A model generated the notes under the pieces. It was not told the origin of the DNA. It was given only the letters and a program-made list of their open reading frames with translations, and made no database searches. A stretch of DNA of 64,000 nt from JAEUHQ01 sp964538915 (GTDB taxonomy: Bacteria > Planctomycetota > UBA1135 > UBA2386): assembly GCA_964538915.1 (NCBI GenBank), contig CAZIFB010000024.1, positions 6,269-70,268 on the forward strand, written 5' to 3'. Made by a program: the position numbers and the translations under genes. Below are positions 33,820 through 41,985 of this stretch, piece by piece (within the stretch, counting starts at the first letter, position 1; every line of letters starts with the position of its first letter).

Positions 33820-35301
33820 TCAGGGCGGCGCGGCCTTCCGGGCAGCGGTCTTCGCGAACGCGCCGAGCCCGGGAGTGAGCACGAGGGTCGACAGCACGAG
33901 CGCCGCTGCGATCTCGAAGGGAACGGCCGGCCCGAGTGTGTCGAAGGTCTGGCCGTAGACGAGGGGCATCAGGAGCCGCGCCGCGCTGCCGTAGCCCTGC
34001 TGCAGCCCGAGGTAGAGGCCTCGTTCGTGTTCGCCCGCGACCTTCGTGAGGAGTGCGGACAGGCACGGGAACGTGAACGACGTGCCGAGCGGCATCAGTG
34101 CGATCGCGAGTGCCAGGATCGGCAGCGACTGCGCGAGCGTCATCACGAACAGGCCCGTCGCCAGCATCACGATGCCGAGTCGCGCGAGCCACGCCTCGCC
34201 GAAGCGATCGACGAGGCGGCCGAGGAACAACACGCGCGCGACCACCGAGATCGCGCCGATGTACATGTACACGTAGCCGATCGAGTGTTCGTCGATCGCG
34301 AAGCGCCTGTCGAGGAAGTACGCGAGCACGACGTTCACGCCCTGGAACGCACCGATCGCCACGGAGTAGACGAGGATCACCCGCGACGTCGGCTCGGTGG
34401 CTCGGGTCACGACGCGGAGGGCCGCGCTCCGGGCCTTCGCCGGGGCGGGTCCGTCCTTTCGGACGGCGTGCGCCTTCGATTCGGGCAGCCAGCGCGCCGC
34501 GAACACCATGTTGAGGACGCACAGCGCGGCCGCGCCGAGGCCCGGCGCCGAGTGCCCCAGGGTGAGTTCCGCTTCGCCGGGCATCAGGTCGACGTTGCCG
34601 AGCTTCACGAGGAACGTCCCGATCGCCGGCCCGAGGGCCACGCCGAGGTTGGTCGCGGCCGACAGCCAGCCGAGGGCGCGGGTGCGGTCCTTCGGTTCGA
34701 CGCTGTCCGCGACGTACGCCTGGATCACGCCGACGGTGCCGCCGCCGGCGCCCTGCACGATGCGGGAGAGCATCAGGACGCCGAGCGATTCCGCGAATCC
34801 GAACACGACGTATGCGATCGCCGACGCCGCCAGCGCGATCAGCAGCGCCGGCCGCCGGCCGAAACGATCGGAGAAGCGACCCCAGAACGGCGCGCTGACG
34901 ATCTGTGCGGCGGTGAACGCGGCGACGACGACCGAGGTGACCGCGCCCGCTGCGAAGCGGTGGCCCGCGATGTCGATTCCGGGGCCGACGAGCCGCTCCA
35001 CGTAGAAGGGCAGGATCGGCACGACGAAGAAGAGGCCGACCATGTCCACGAACGCGGTCGCCATCAGGACCGCGAGGCGCGCCGGGATCTTGCGCGCCTC
35101 GCGCACGACCATCGCGACGAGCAGGAGGCCGAGCGCGGCGAGTGCCCACTGCACGGCCGGGGACGCGAGGGTCGTGGCGAGCGATTCCGGTTCGTTCTGC
35201 GGCGGCAAGGTCGGGGAACCTTCCGGTTCCACGGTGTCCGGCGCAACCTCGGTGGCACGGTTCGCTCGCGCGGCCGATCGACGGCGGGTTCTCCGGCCCA
35301 T
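33820..35301 (-). CDS. MFS transporter
   Basis: 493 residues with 12 predicted membrane helices after a hydrophilic N-terminal extension and one extra helix (about residues 48-58). MFS motif A, FWGRFSDRFGRRPALLIALA, follows helix 2, and LSRIVQGAGGGTVGVIQAYV is the helix-4 motif of the DHA1/tetracycline-efflux branch. A drug or metabolite exporter by family; the substrate cannot be predicted. ATG 35301 is 35 bp from the divergent metallo-beta-lactamase-fold gene. The longer ORF form would run into that gene, so I reject it. Confidence 0.87.
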   Translation of the reverse strand: MGRRTRRRSAARANRATEVAPDTVEPEGSPTLPPQNEPESLATTLASPAVQWALAALGLLLVAMVVREARKIPARLAVLMATAFVDMVGLFFVVPILPFYVERLVGPGIDIAGHRFAAGAVTSVVVAAFTAAQIVSAPFWGRFSDRFGRRPALLIALAASAIAYVVFGFAESLGVLMLSRIVQGAGGGTVGVIQAYVADSVEPKDRTRALGWLSAATNLGVALGPAIGTFLVKLGNVDLMPGEAELTLGHSAPGLGAAALCVLNMVFAARWLPESKAHAVRKDGPAPAKARSAALRVVTRATEPTSRVILVYSVAIGAFQGVNVVLAYFLDRRFAIDEHSIGYVYMYIGAISVVARVLFLGRLVDRFGEAWLARLGIVMLATGLFVMTLAQSLPILALAIALMPLGTSFTFPCLSALLTKVAGEHERGLYLGLQQGYGSAARLLMPLVYGQTFDTLGPAVPFEIAAALVLSTLVLTPGLGAFAKTAARKAAPP

Positions 35302-35335
35302 GGCGGACCGCGGCGCGGTTGGATACACCGCGCGC

Positions 35336-36652
35336 ATGGACCTCGGCTTCGAGACGATCGGCAACGCGTGCCTCATCGCCCACGACCGCGGACCGGTGCT
35401 CGCGACCGATCCGTGGCTCACGGGGACGGCGTACTTCGGCGCGTGGCGCCTCTCGCACGAGGTGCCGGCGGCGCAGATGGCGAACGTGCGCGCCTGCAAG
35501 TTCCTGTGGATCTCGCACGGCCACCCGGACCATCTGAGTGTGCCGTCGCTCGAACAGCTGCGCGACAAGACGATCCTGCTGCCGGACCACCGCGGCGGCC
35601 GCATCGCGCGCGACCTCGCCGAGATGGGGTTCCGCGTGCGCACGCTGAAGTGCGGCGAGTGGTTCCCCGTCAGCGATCGCTGTCGGATCGCGTCGCTCGC
35701 GAACTACAACCAGGACGCGACCATCGTGATGGACCTCGACGGCCATCTCGTCATCGACGCGAACGACGCGGGCAACCGCGGCAGCAGCCGATTCCTCGAT
35801 CGGGAGAGGAAGCGCTTCACGAAGCGCACCGTGCTCGCGTGCCTCACGGGCTGGGGCGACGCGGACATGATCAACTTCTTCGACGAGCAGGGCCGGAGGG
35901 TGCTGCCCGCGGCGGCCGGGAAGCCGGCGCTCGGTCCCGGCATCAAGTCCCTGCTCGACCACTACGACCTCGATGTGTTCGCGCCGTCGAGCGCGATGCA
36001 TCGCTACAACCGCACCGACGTCGCGTGGGCCGACGAGTACGCGACGCCGGTCGAGGCCCACGAGCTCGGTTTCGACGGCGGGCGGCGGACCTGCCTGCCG
36101 GCGTTCGTGCAGTACGACCTGCACACCGGCCAGTACCAGAAGATCGCGCCGCGGGCGAACGACCAGCCGCTCGAAGCGCCCGAGGTCCACGGCGACGACT
36201 GGAACACGCCGCTCGAGAAGGACGACGTCGAACTGCTCGGCGCGTACTTCCGGCGCGTCGCGCACCTGCACACGTTCCTCGGCTGGATCAACTTCCGCGT
36301 CGGCGGGAAGGATCACGTGATCGACATCGCGCGCGAACATCGTCGCGGGATCACGTTCGCGACACCGCGGCAGTCGCTGGTCTCCGCGGTGCAGTGGCGC
36401 GCGTTCGACGACATCCTGATCGGCAACTTCTGTCGCACGACCCTGCACGGCGACTGGTGGGGCAAGCAGGGCGCCGCCGCGCTGTATCCGCACTTCACGC
36501 CGTTCGTGACGAAGTTCGGCGACAACGGCGGTGCGCACTCACCCGACGAACTGCGGGCCTACTTCGCGGATTACTTCGCGCGCGGCTTCACGGAGTTCAC
36601 GCCCGACGCGGAAGAGCAGGAGATGAAGGCGGCGCTGCGGCCCTATCTGTGA
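35336..36652 (+). CDS. Metallo-beta-lactamase-fold hydrolase
   Basis: 438 residues. Motif 1 is LWISHGHPDHLSVPSL (SHGHPDHL), near residue 60; VIDANDAGNRGSSRFL resembles the metal-binding Asp strand. The N-terminal strand GNACLIAHDRGPVLATDPWL is typical of UlaG/CMP-Neu5Ac hydroxylase-like members. The C-terminal 180 residues (GWINFRVGGKDHVIDIAREH) are extra and unassigned. Substrate unknown. ATG 35336 was chosen because the conserved N-terminal strand begins there; the ORF is open much further upstream, over the divergent MFS gene. Confidence 0.8.
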   Translation: MDLGFETIGNACLIAHDRGPVLATDPWLTGTAYFGAWRLSHEVPAAQMANVRACKFLWISHGHPDHLSVPSLEQLRDKTILLPDHRGGRIARDLAEMGFRVRTLKCGEWFPVSDRCRIASLANYNQDATIVMDLDGHLVIDANDAGNRGSSRFLDRERKRFTKRTVLACLTGWGDADMINFFDEQGRRVLPAAAGKPALGPGIKSLLDHYDLDVFAPSSAMHRYNRTDVAWADEYATPVEAHELGFDGGRRTCLPAFVQYDLHTGQYQKIAPRANDQPLEAPEVHGDDWNTPLEKDDVELLGAYFRRVAHLHTFLGWINFRVGGKDHVIDIAREHRRGITFATPRQSLVSAVQWRAFDDILIGNFCRTTLHGDWWGKQGAAALYPHFTPFVTKFGDNGGAHSPDELRAYFADYFARGFTEFTPDAEEQEMKAALRPYL

Positions 36653-36671
36653 GGCGAGGCGCCGCGCGTCC

Positions 36672-37193
36672 TCATCTCGCCGTCGTGTGGCCCGTGGTCG
36701 GCTCGACGGCAGCCTTGCCCTTCTCGTAGCGGGTGTAGACGTAGACCGGGATCGGCAGCGGTCCGAGCTGGGCGCGCACGAGCGGCTCGACGTGCTGCCA
36801 TTCGAGGCCGCCGACTCCGGTGGCGAGCCGCGGGAGCGCGAGGCTCGTGAACTTGTCCTTCTCCGCGAGCTTCTTCAGTTCGTGCAGCGCGTGGTTCACG
36901 TGCTCGGTCTTCGCGCGGCCGGGGTGGCCGCCGTCGTGGGCCGGCGGCTCCTGCGTGAACAGGGAGACGATGCGCACGTGCTTGCCGTGCGGGTCGACGC
37001 CTTCCCAGGTCCACAAGCCGCCCGGCTTCGCGCCTTCCTGGCGGCAGAAGTGGCGGAAATCCTTGTAGAGCGCGGGGCAGGCTTCACGCAGCGCCCGCGC
37101 GAGCCCGGTCTTCCAGTCGTCGCCCGGCGCGATTCCGTGCACGATCGTGTGGGCCTTGCTGAGCAGGAGGTCGCCGGAGAGTTCGTGGATCAT
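36672..37193 (-). CDS. Macrodomain protein
   Basis: 173 residues, a single macrodomain. HTIVHGIAPGDDWKTGLARA aligns with the ADP-ribose phosphate loop region, and LPRLATGVGGLEWQHVEP is the second conserved loop. Macrodomains bind or hydrolyse ADP-ribose derivatives (ADP-ribose-1''-phosphate, ADP-ribosyl-protein or ADP-ribosyl-DNA, O-acetyl-ADP-ribose). There is no DarT-like ADP-ribosyltransferase beside it, so a toxin-antitoxin role is not supported. ATG 37193 is divergent from the M28 peptidase. The His in place of Asn in the usual VNAAN motif is a deviation. Confidence 0.78.
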   Translation of the reverse strand: MIHELSGDLLLSKAHTIVHGIAPGDDWKTGLARALREACPALYKDFRHFCRQEGAKPGGLWTWEGVDPHGKHVRIVSLFTQEPPAHDGGHPGRAKTEHVNHALHELKKLAEKDKFTSLALPRLATGVGGLEWQHVEPLVRAQLGPLPIPVYVYTRYEKGKAAVEPTTGHTTAR

Positions 37194-37299
37194 GAGGCGG
37201 TGTGATGGTGACACCCGCGGAACTCGCGGCGGCGATCTCTCCTTTCTGCGCACCACGGCGGAGAACGGCGACGCAATCGGGACCATGGCCTGCTCGCAA

Positions 37300-37317
37300 A
37301 CGGGGAGACCACCCCGT
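37300..37317 (+). promoter_or_regulatory. Short inverted repeat upstream of the M28 peptidase gene
   Basis: ACGGGG (37300-37305) and CCCCGT (37312-37317) around a 6-base centre, 37 bp before the ATG at 37354, in the divergent region with the macrodomain gene. It could be an operator or leader hairpin; evidence is weak. Confidence 0.2.
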
Positions 37318-37353
37318 AAACAGCGCGCGCTTCCCGTTCCTGCACCCTCGCCC

Positions 37354-39171
37354 ATGTCCACCTTCCGCCCGCTCCTGCCGTTCCTCCTCTTCGCTCCTCT
37401 CGCATGGGCCCAGGACGCACCGGCGCCCGCACCCGCCGGCGACGATCCGATGCCGCTCTCGGTGGCGCAGGCGATCGTCGAGCAGGGCATCGGCAAGAGC
37501 CAGGTGATGCGAATCCTGCGCGACCTGACCGGGAAGGTCGGGCATCGCCTCACCGGTTCCGACAACTTCACGAAGGGCTGCGAATGGGCGCGCGACGAGT
37601 TCAAGGCGCTCGGCGTCTCGAACGTGCACCTCGAGAAGTGGGGTGAATGGAAGCTCGCGTGGAATCGCGGGCAGTGGATCGGCCGGATCGTGACGCCGGA
37701 GGCGCGTGAGATGTACGTCGCCACCGAGGCGTGGACGGCGGGCACGAAGGGACTGCAGAAAGGCGCGATCGTCCTCGCGCCCGCGAACGAAGACGCGGTG
37801 GCCGGCGCGCCGCTCAACGGGAGCTGGCTCATCTACAAGAAGCGGCCGCCGCGCGCCGTTCGCGCGAAGTGCGAGGCCGCCGGCATCCTCGGTTGGGTCT
37901 ACCGCGCCGGTGATCCGGACAAGAACTTCCCGACGCGCGTGCGGGTGTTCGGCAACAACCAGACGGCGATGAAGGCCATCGACGAAGTGCCGGCGATCCC
38001 CGAGATCGCGGTCCGCGCGGACGACTTCGACGCACTGTTCGCGATGGTGGAGGCGGACAAGAAGCCCGTGTGCGAGTTCGACGTGCAGAACGCGTTCCGC
38101 GAGGGACCGATCGAACTGAACAACGTGATCGCCGAGATCCCGGGTACGACGAAGCCCGACGAAGTGGTGATCGTGTCCGCGCACCTCGACAGCTGGCACC
38201 AGGTGACGGGCACGACCGACAACGGCACCGGTACCGCGACGACGCTCGAAGCCGCGCGCATCCTGGCGGCGATCGGGGCGAAGCCGATGCGCACGATCCG
38301 CTTCTGCCTCTGGGGCGGAGAAGAGGAGGGCCTGCTCGGCAGTCGCGGCTACGTGCAGAAGCACCGCACCGAGATGCCGAAGGTCTCCGCCGTGTTCAAC
38401 CACGACACCGGCACGAACTGGGCGCAGTCGCTCGCGGTCACCGAGGCGATGAAGGTGCAACTCGAACCGGTGTTCCGGCACGTGCCCGCCCTGTTGAAGG
38501 CGCCGGACACCGACTGGGACAAGCCGGTGTTCGAACTGCGCGTCGTGGGGCGTGTGTCCGGCGGTGGCGGCAGCGACCATGCGTCGTTCCTGGCCGCCGG
38601 CGTGCCGGGACTCGACTGGAGCCTGAAGGGTCGCAGCAACTACTTCCAGCACACCTGGCACACGCAGTGGGACACGATCGACGTCGCGATCGAGGAGTAC
38701 CAGCGGCACACGGCGACGCTCGTCGCGATGGCGGCTCTCGGCACTGCGAACCTGCCGGCGCTGCTCGATCGGCAGAACGTGGGCGGCGGCGGTGGCGGAG
38801 GCGGTCAGTCCGCGGCGCTCGTCGCCGGCTGGTTCGAGAGCGAGATGGACGACCTGAAGTTCACGAAGGTGAAGCCGAACGGGCGCGCTGCGGCTCTCGG
38901 CGTCCTGAACGGCGACGTGCTGAAGGCGGTGAACGGCAACGAAGTCGAGCGCCTTCGCCAGGTGTTCCAGTTCGCGCGCGAGACCGAAGGGGACACGGTG
39001 GTGTTCACGTTCGGTCGCGCCGACAAGTCGATCGACGTGAAGGTGCCGAAGGCCGATCTGCCGCAGCGTCCGGGTCGTCCGAGCGCGGACGGGCAGCCGG
39101 GAGCCAATGCACCGCGTCGCGACGGACTCGACGGGCCGAGCAAGGGAACGGAGCCGCCGCGCGAGCGCTGA
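37354..39171 (+). CDS. Secreted M28 aminopeptidase with C-terminal PDZ domain
   Basis: 605 residues. Signal peptide MSTFRPLLPFLLFAPLAWAQ. A PA-like insert lies around 110-230. The M28 zinc ligands are visible: SAHLDS (His), TDNGTG (Asp), GGEEEGLLGS (Glu base and ligand), NHDTG (Asp) and SDHASF (His). A PDZ domain follows a Gly-rich hinge (about 475-570: VKPNGRAAALGVLNGDVLKA). M28 enzymes remove N-terminal residues from peptides; export suggests nutrient scavenging. The ORF is open upstream, but ATG 37354 gives the signal. The Pro/Arg-rich last 40 residues are variable. Confidence 0.92.
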   Translation: MSTFRPLLPFLLFAPLAWAQDAPAPAPAGDDPMPLSVAQAIVEQGIGKSQVMRILRDLTGKVGHRLTGSDNFTKGCEWARDEFKALGVSNVHLEKWGEWKLAWNRGQWIGRIVTPEAREMYVATEAWTAGTKGLQKGAIVLAPANEDAVAGAPLNGSWLIYKKRPPRAVRAKCEAAGILGWVYRAGDPDKNFPTRVRVFGNNQTAMKAIDEVPAIPEIAVRADDFDALFAMVEADKKPVCEFDVQNAFREGPIELNNVIAEIPGTTKPDEVVIVSAHLDSWHQVTGTTDNGTGTATTLEAARILAAIGAKPMRTIRFCLWGGEEEGLLGSRGYVQKHRTEMPKVSAVFNHDTGTNWAQSLAVTEAMKVQLEPVFRHVPALLKAPDTDWDKPVFELRVVGRVSGGGGSDHASFLAAGVPGLDWSLKGRSNYFQHTWHTQWDTIDVAIEEYQRHTATLVAMAALGTANLPALLDRQNVGGGGGGGGQSAALVAGWFESEMDDLKFTKVKPNGRAAALGVLNGDVLKAVNGNEVERLRQVFQFARETEGDTVVFTFGRADKSIDVKVPKADLPQRPGRPSADGQPGANAPRRDGLDGPSKGTEPPRER

Positions 39172-39367
39172 CCGAACGCGCCGCGGTCGATTCGCGGTTG
39201 CGCGGCGCATGCGACTTCGTACACACGCCCGTGGCGTACGGTCTGTGCTTGCTCTAGGATCCCGCGCCTGCGCTGCGGGCGGTCATCCCGCGGCGTATTC
39301 GGCGGTTGCACGTCGCGCTGCGCGAACGGCGCGGCGGCGTTCCTCCGCAAGTCGGTGGGAGGGTTCC

Positions 39368-40288
39368 ATGAAGCAGAACGAGCGGTTGTTGGTCTACGCG
39401 GTCACGGGTTTCCTCGCGATCATCCTCTTGGTCGCCGTGTTGTTCGGTCCCTCGGGTCGCGACGCCGCGGCGAAGGGCGACTCGGGCACGAAGGGCACGA
39501 TCGGCAGCGCGGGTCCGGTCGACGGAGTGCCCGGCCTTGGCGATCTCCTCGGTGGCGGCCCGTCGAACGGCTCCCCGTCGAACAAGGGCGCCGACAAGAC
39601 CGACCCGACGAAGGTCGCGAAGGACGCGCCGCCGCCGACTTCGTTGCCGGCGAGCCTGCCGGCCAACGGCCCGACCCAGCTGCCCGGTCAGATCGCGCCG
39701 CAGCAGCCGCTCGTCGCGAACGAACGGCCACTCGTCGCGATGGACCTCGTCGCGCAGAAGGTCGGCGCCTACCGCCGCGACCGCACGGTGCGCCTCGTGC
39801 GGGCGCGCGCCGGTGACTCGTGGGACACACTCGTGCGCCGCTGGTGCGGTGCGCGCGATCCGTTCCTCGAGGAGGCGAAGAGCCTGAACGAGGACGTCAA
39901 CGTGCTCCGCGTCGGTCAGGAAGTCTGCGTGCCCTGGGTCGACGACGAAGTCGTGCTCGCGGCCTTCGAAGCGAGCCAGCCGAAGACGCTGGTGCCGACC
40001 GGCCCCGATCGCAGCGCGACGTCGACCGGCGCCGACGCCGCGAATCCGACGGTCGCGAAGCCGAGTTTCGCCGAGCCGGGTGCTGCTCGCAGCGACACGA
40101 AGGAAGCGCGCACGGTCGGTGCGACCACCGAGTACGTCGTGAAGAGCGGCGACGCGCTGTGGAAGATCGCCGAGCGCACCTACGGCAAGCAGAACGCGAA
40201 GCGCATGGTCGCGGAGATCCAGTCGGCGAACCCGGGCCTCGGCGAGACGCTGCGCGTGGGCCAGAAGATCGTCCTGCCGAAGCCGTGA
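39368..40288 (+). CDS. Membrane-anchored LysM protein
   Basis: 306 residues. One N-terminal helix (LLVYAVTGFLAIILLVAVLFG), a Pro/Ser/Lys-rich linker (30-125), a divergent first LysM (RLVRARAGDSWDTLVRRW...LRVGQEVCVP), another linker, and a canonical C-terminal LysM (EYVVKSGDALWKIAERTYG...LRVGQKIVLP). LysM binds N-acetylglucosamine-containing glycans, so this protein likely tethers the inner membrane to peptidoglycan. A strong ribosome-binding site, GGGAGGG at 39357-39363, fixes ATG 39368. The first LysM contains a Cys pair, unusual for the fold. Confidence 0.85.
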   Translation: MKQNERLLVYAVTGFLAIILLVAVLFGPSGRDAAAKGDSGTKGTIGSAGPVDGVPGLGDLLGGGPSNGSPSNKGADKTDPTKVAKDAPPPTSLPASLPANGPTQLPGQIAPQQPLVANERPLVAMDLVAQKVGAYRRDRTVRLVRARAGDSWDTLVRRWCGARDPFLEEAKSLNEDVNVLRVGQEVCVPWVDDEVVLAAFEASQPKTLVPTGPDRSATSTGADAANPTVAKPSFAEPGAARSDTKEARTVGATTEYVVKSGDALWKIAERTYGKQNAKRMVAEIQSANPGLGETLRVGQKIVLPKP

Positions 40289-40304
40289 TCGCGGCGCGCG
40301 GCGA

Positions 40305-41669
40305 TCACTTGAGTCCGTAGCGCTCGAGCTTCTTGTAGAGGTTGCTGCGCTGCAGGTCGATCCGCTCGGCGGTGCGCTTGATGTTGCCGCCGAACTCGAG
40401 CAGTTTGCGCCGCAGGAACTCCTTCTCCGTCGCGCCGCGGAAGTCCTCGAGCTTCTCGAAGCGGAACCAGTCGCGTTCGCCGTCCTCACCGCGGGCGGGT
40501 CCCGGCGTGCCCGCCGCCGCCAGCGCCTCCGCCGTCACTTCGGTGGAGTCCGCGAGCACCGCCGCGGCCTCGAGCACGTTCTTCAGCTGGCGCACGTTGC
40601 CCGGCCACGGCTGCGCTGCGATCCAGCCCGCGGCGTCGCGCGCGAGGCGGCGGGGACCCAGTCCGTTGCGAGCCGCCGCCGAGGCGAGGAAGTGCGCCGC
40701 CAGTTCGCTCGCGTCGCCCGGGCGTTCCCGCAGCGGCGGCAGGTGGATCCGGACGACGTGCAGTCGGTAGAACAGGTCCTCGCGGAACGTCTTGCTGGCG
40801 ACCATCGCGGCGAGGTCCTGGTTCGTCGCGGCGACGACCCGCACGTCGACGGGCCGACTCTGTTGCGCGCCGAGCCGCTGCACGACGCGCTCCTGCAGCG
40901 TGCGCAGCAGCTTCGCCTGCATGGGCAGCGGCATGTCGCCGACCTCGTCGAGGAACAGTGTGCCGCCGGACGCCTGTTCGACGGATCCCGCTCGCGCGGA
41001 CGAGGCTCCGGTGAACGCGCCCCGTTCGTGGCCGAACAGCTCGCTCTCGACGAGATCGTCGGGAATCGCCGCGCAGTTGATCGCGACGAACGGGCCTTGG
41101 GCGCGCCGACTCTGCTGGTGCAACTGGCGCGCGACGAGTTCCTTGCCAGTGCCGTTCTCGCCGGTCACCAGGACCGCGACGTCGGTCGGTGCGACCTTGC
41201 CGATCATCGTCCGGACCTGCTGGATCGGCTCGCTCGCACCGAGCAGCGTGTCCACGGCGATCGCGGCGCGCAGCGCCGTGTTCTCTCGTTGCAGTCGACC
41301 CGCGCGGAGCGCATTTCGGATCGAGAGCAGCACCCGGTCCGCAGCGAACGGCTTCTGCAGGAAGTCGTACGCGCCCTTCTTCACGGCGAGGATCGCGGTG
41401 TCGAGATCCCCGTGTCCGGAGATCATCACGACCGGCAGGTCGGGGCGCTGCTCCTTGATCTTCGCCAGCACCTCGAGCCCGTCGAGGCCGGGTAGCTTCA
41501 CGTCCAGGAGCACGAGGTCCACGCCCGGATCGCCCGCGGCGGCCAGTCCGGCCGGACCGTCCGCCGCCTCGCGCGTCGTGTAGCCGTCGTAGCCGAGCGC
41601 GAACGCCAGTTCTTCCCGGACCGCACGATGGTCGTCGACGAGGAGGATCGTGGCGGGGTCCGCGGCCAT
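40305..41669 (-). CDS. NtrC-family sigma-54-dependent response regulator
   Basis: 454 residues. Receiver domain (1-120) with DLVLLDVKLPG phosphoacceptor region, an AAA+ domain (about 145-370) with Walker A VTGENGTGKE, sigma-54 contact loop ELFGHERGAFTGA and Walker B GGTLFLDEVGDM, and a Fis-type HTH at the C-terminus (NIKRTAERIDLQRSNLYKKL). It activates sigma-54 promoters on phosphorylation. No histidine kinase gene is adjacent. The start faces the divergent HEAT-repeat gene across 316 bp. Three helices and a full-length sequence suggest it is functional. Confidence 0.95.
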   Translation of the reverse strand: MAADPATILLVDDHRAVREELAFALGYDGYTTREAADGPAGLAAAGDPGVDLVLLDVKLPGLDGLEVLAKIKEQRPDLPVVMISGHGDLDTAILAVKKGAYDFLQKPFAADRVLLSIRNALRAGRLQRENTALRAAIAVDTLLGASEPIQQVRTMIGKVAPTDVAVLVTGENGTGKELVARQLHQQSRRAQGPFVAINCAAIPDDLVESELFGHERGAFTGASSARAGSVEQASGGTLFLDEVGDMPLPMQAKLLRTLQERVVQRLGAQQSRPVDVRVVAATNQDLAAMVASKTFREDLFYRLHVVRIHLPPLRERPGDASELAAHFLASAAARNGLGPRRLARDAAGWIAAQPWPGNVRQLKNVLEAAAVLADSTEVTAEALAAAGTPGPARGEDGERDWFRFEKLEDFRGATEKEFLRRKLLEFGGNIKRTAERIDLQRSNLYKKLERYGLK

Positions 41670-41985
41670 GTCGCGAGGCTAGCGGGTGGTGCGGGCAGTG
41701 CCACCGTTGCACCGCCGTTGGCAAGGCTGGCGCGGGCCCTTTGCTCGGCGAGAGCCGACCTTCCGCGGATCGTGGGGTATCCTCCTCGCGACAACCTCGG
41801 TCCCCGAGGGCGTCCACTTGACGGTGGGACGTCGGAACATAGCATTCGGCCGCCGTTTCCGGCCTGTGCTGGATCCGGCTGTCCCGGCGCCAGGTTCGTC
41901 CCTATTGCCCCTCTCCGGCGCCGCAGTCGTCCGCTCGAGCCTCACCCTTCTCCGACCCCACGCAGATTCCAAGGAGTCCAGTTTC
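41670..41985. other. 316-bp divergent intergenic region
   Basis: The gap between the NtrC-type gene and the HEAT-repeat gene holds no credible ORF. It contains one good sigma-70-like site (listed separately). I searched both strands for the sigma-54 pattern GG-N10-GC and found only near misses with wrong spacing (around 41729-41743 and 41690-41710). The rest is GC-rich without a marked repeat. Confidence 0.6.
41818..41845 (+). promoter_or_regulatory. Likely promoter of the HEAT-repeat gene
   Basis: TTGACG (41818-41823), 16-bp spacer, TAGCAT (41840-41845): five of six and four of six consensus matches. It lies 141 bp before the ATG at 41986, which has the ribosome-binding site AAGGAG at 41971-41976. 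The long leader has no recognised element. Confidence 0.45.

Noticed and set aside
33335..36538. 1067-residue minus-strand ORF
   Set aside because: Antisense to or out of frame with the MFS, metallo-beta-lactamase-fold and Cys-domain genes; no domain recognisable; composition typical of GC-driven shadows.
36672..37193. DarTG toxin-antitoxin system
   Set aside because: Only a macrodomain is present; neither neighbour resembles a DarT ADP-ribosyltransferase.
41690..41745. Sigma-54 promoter between the NtrC-type and HEAT-repeat genes
   Set aside because: TGGC...TTTGC and TGGCAC...GCACC look similar to the consensus, but the GG to GC spacing is 12 and 8 instead of 10.
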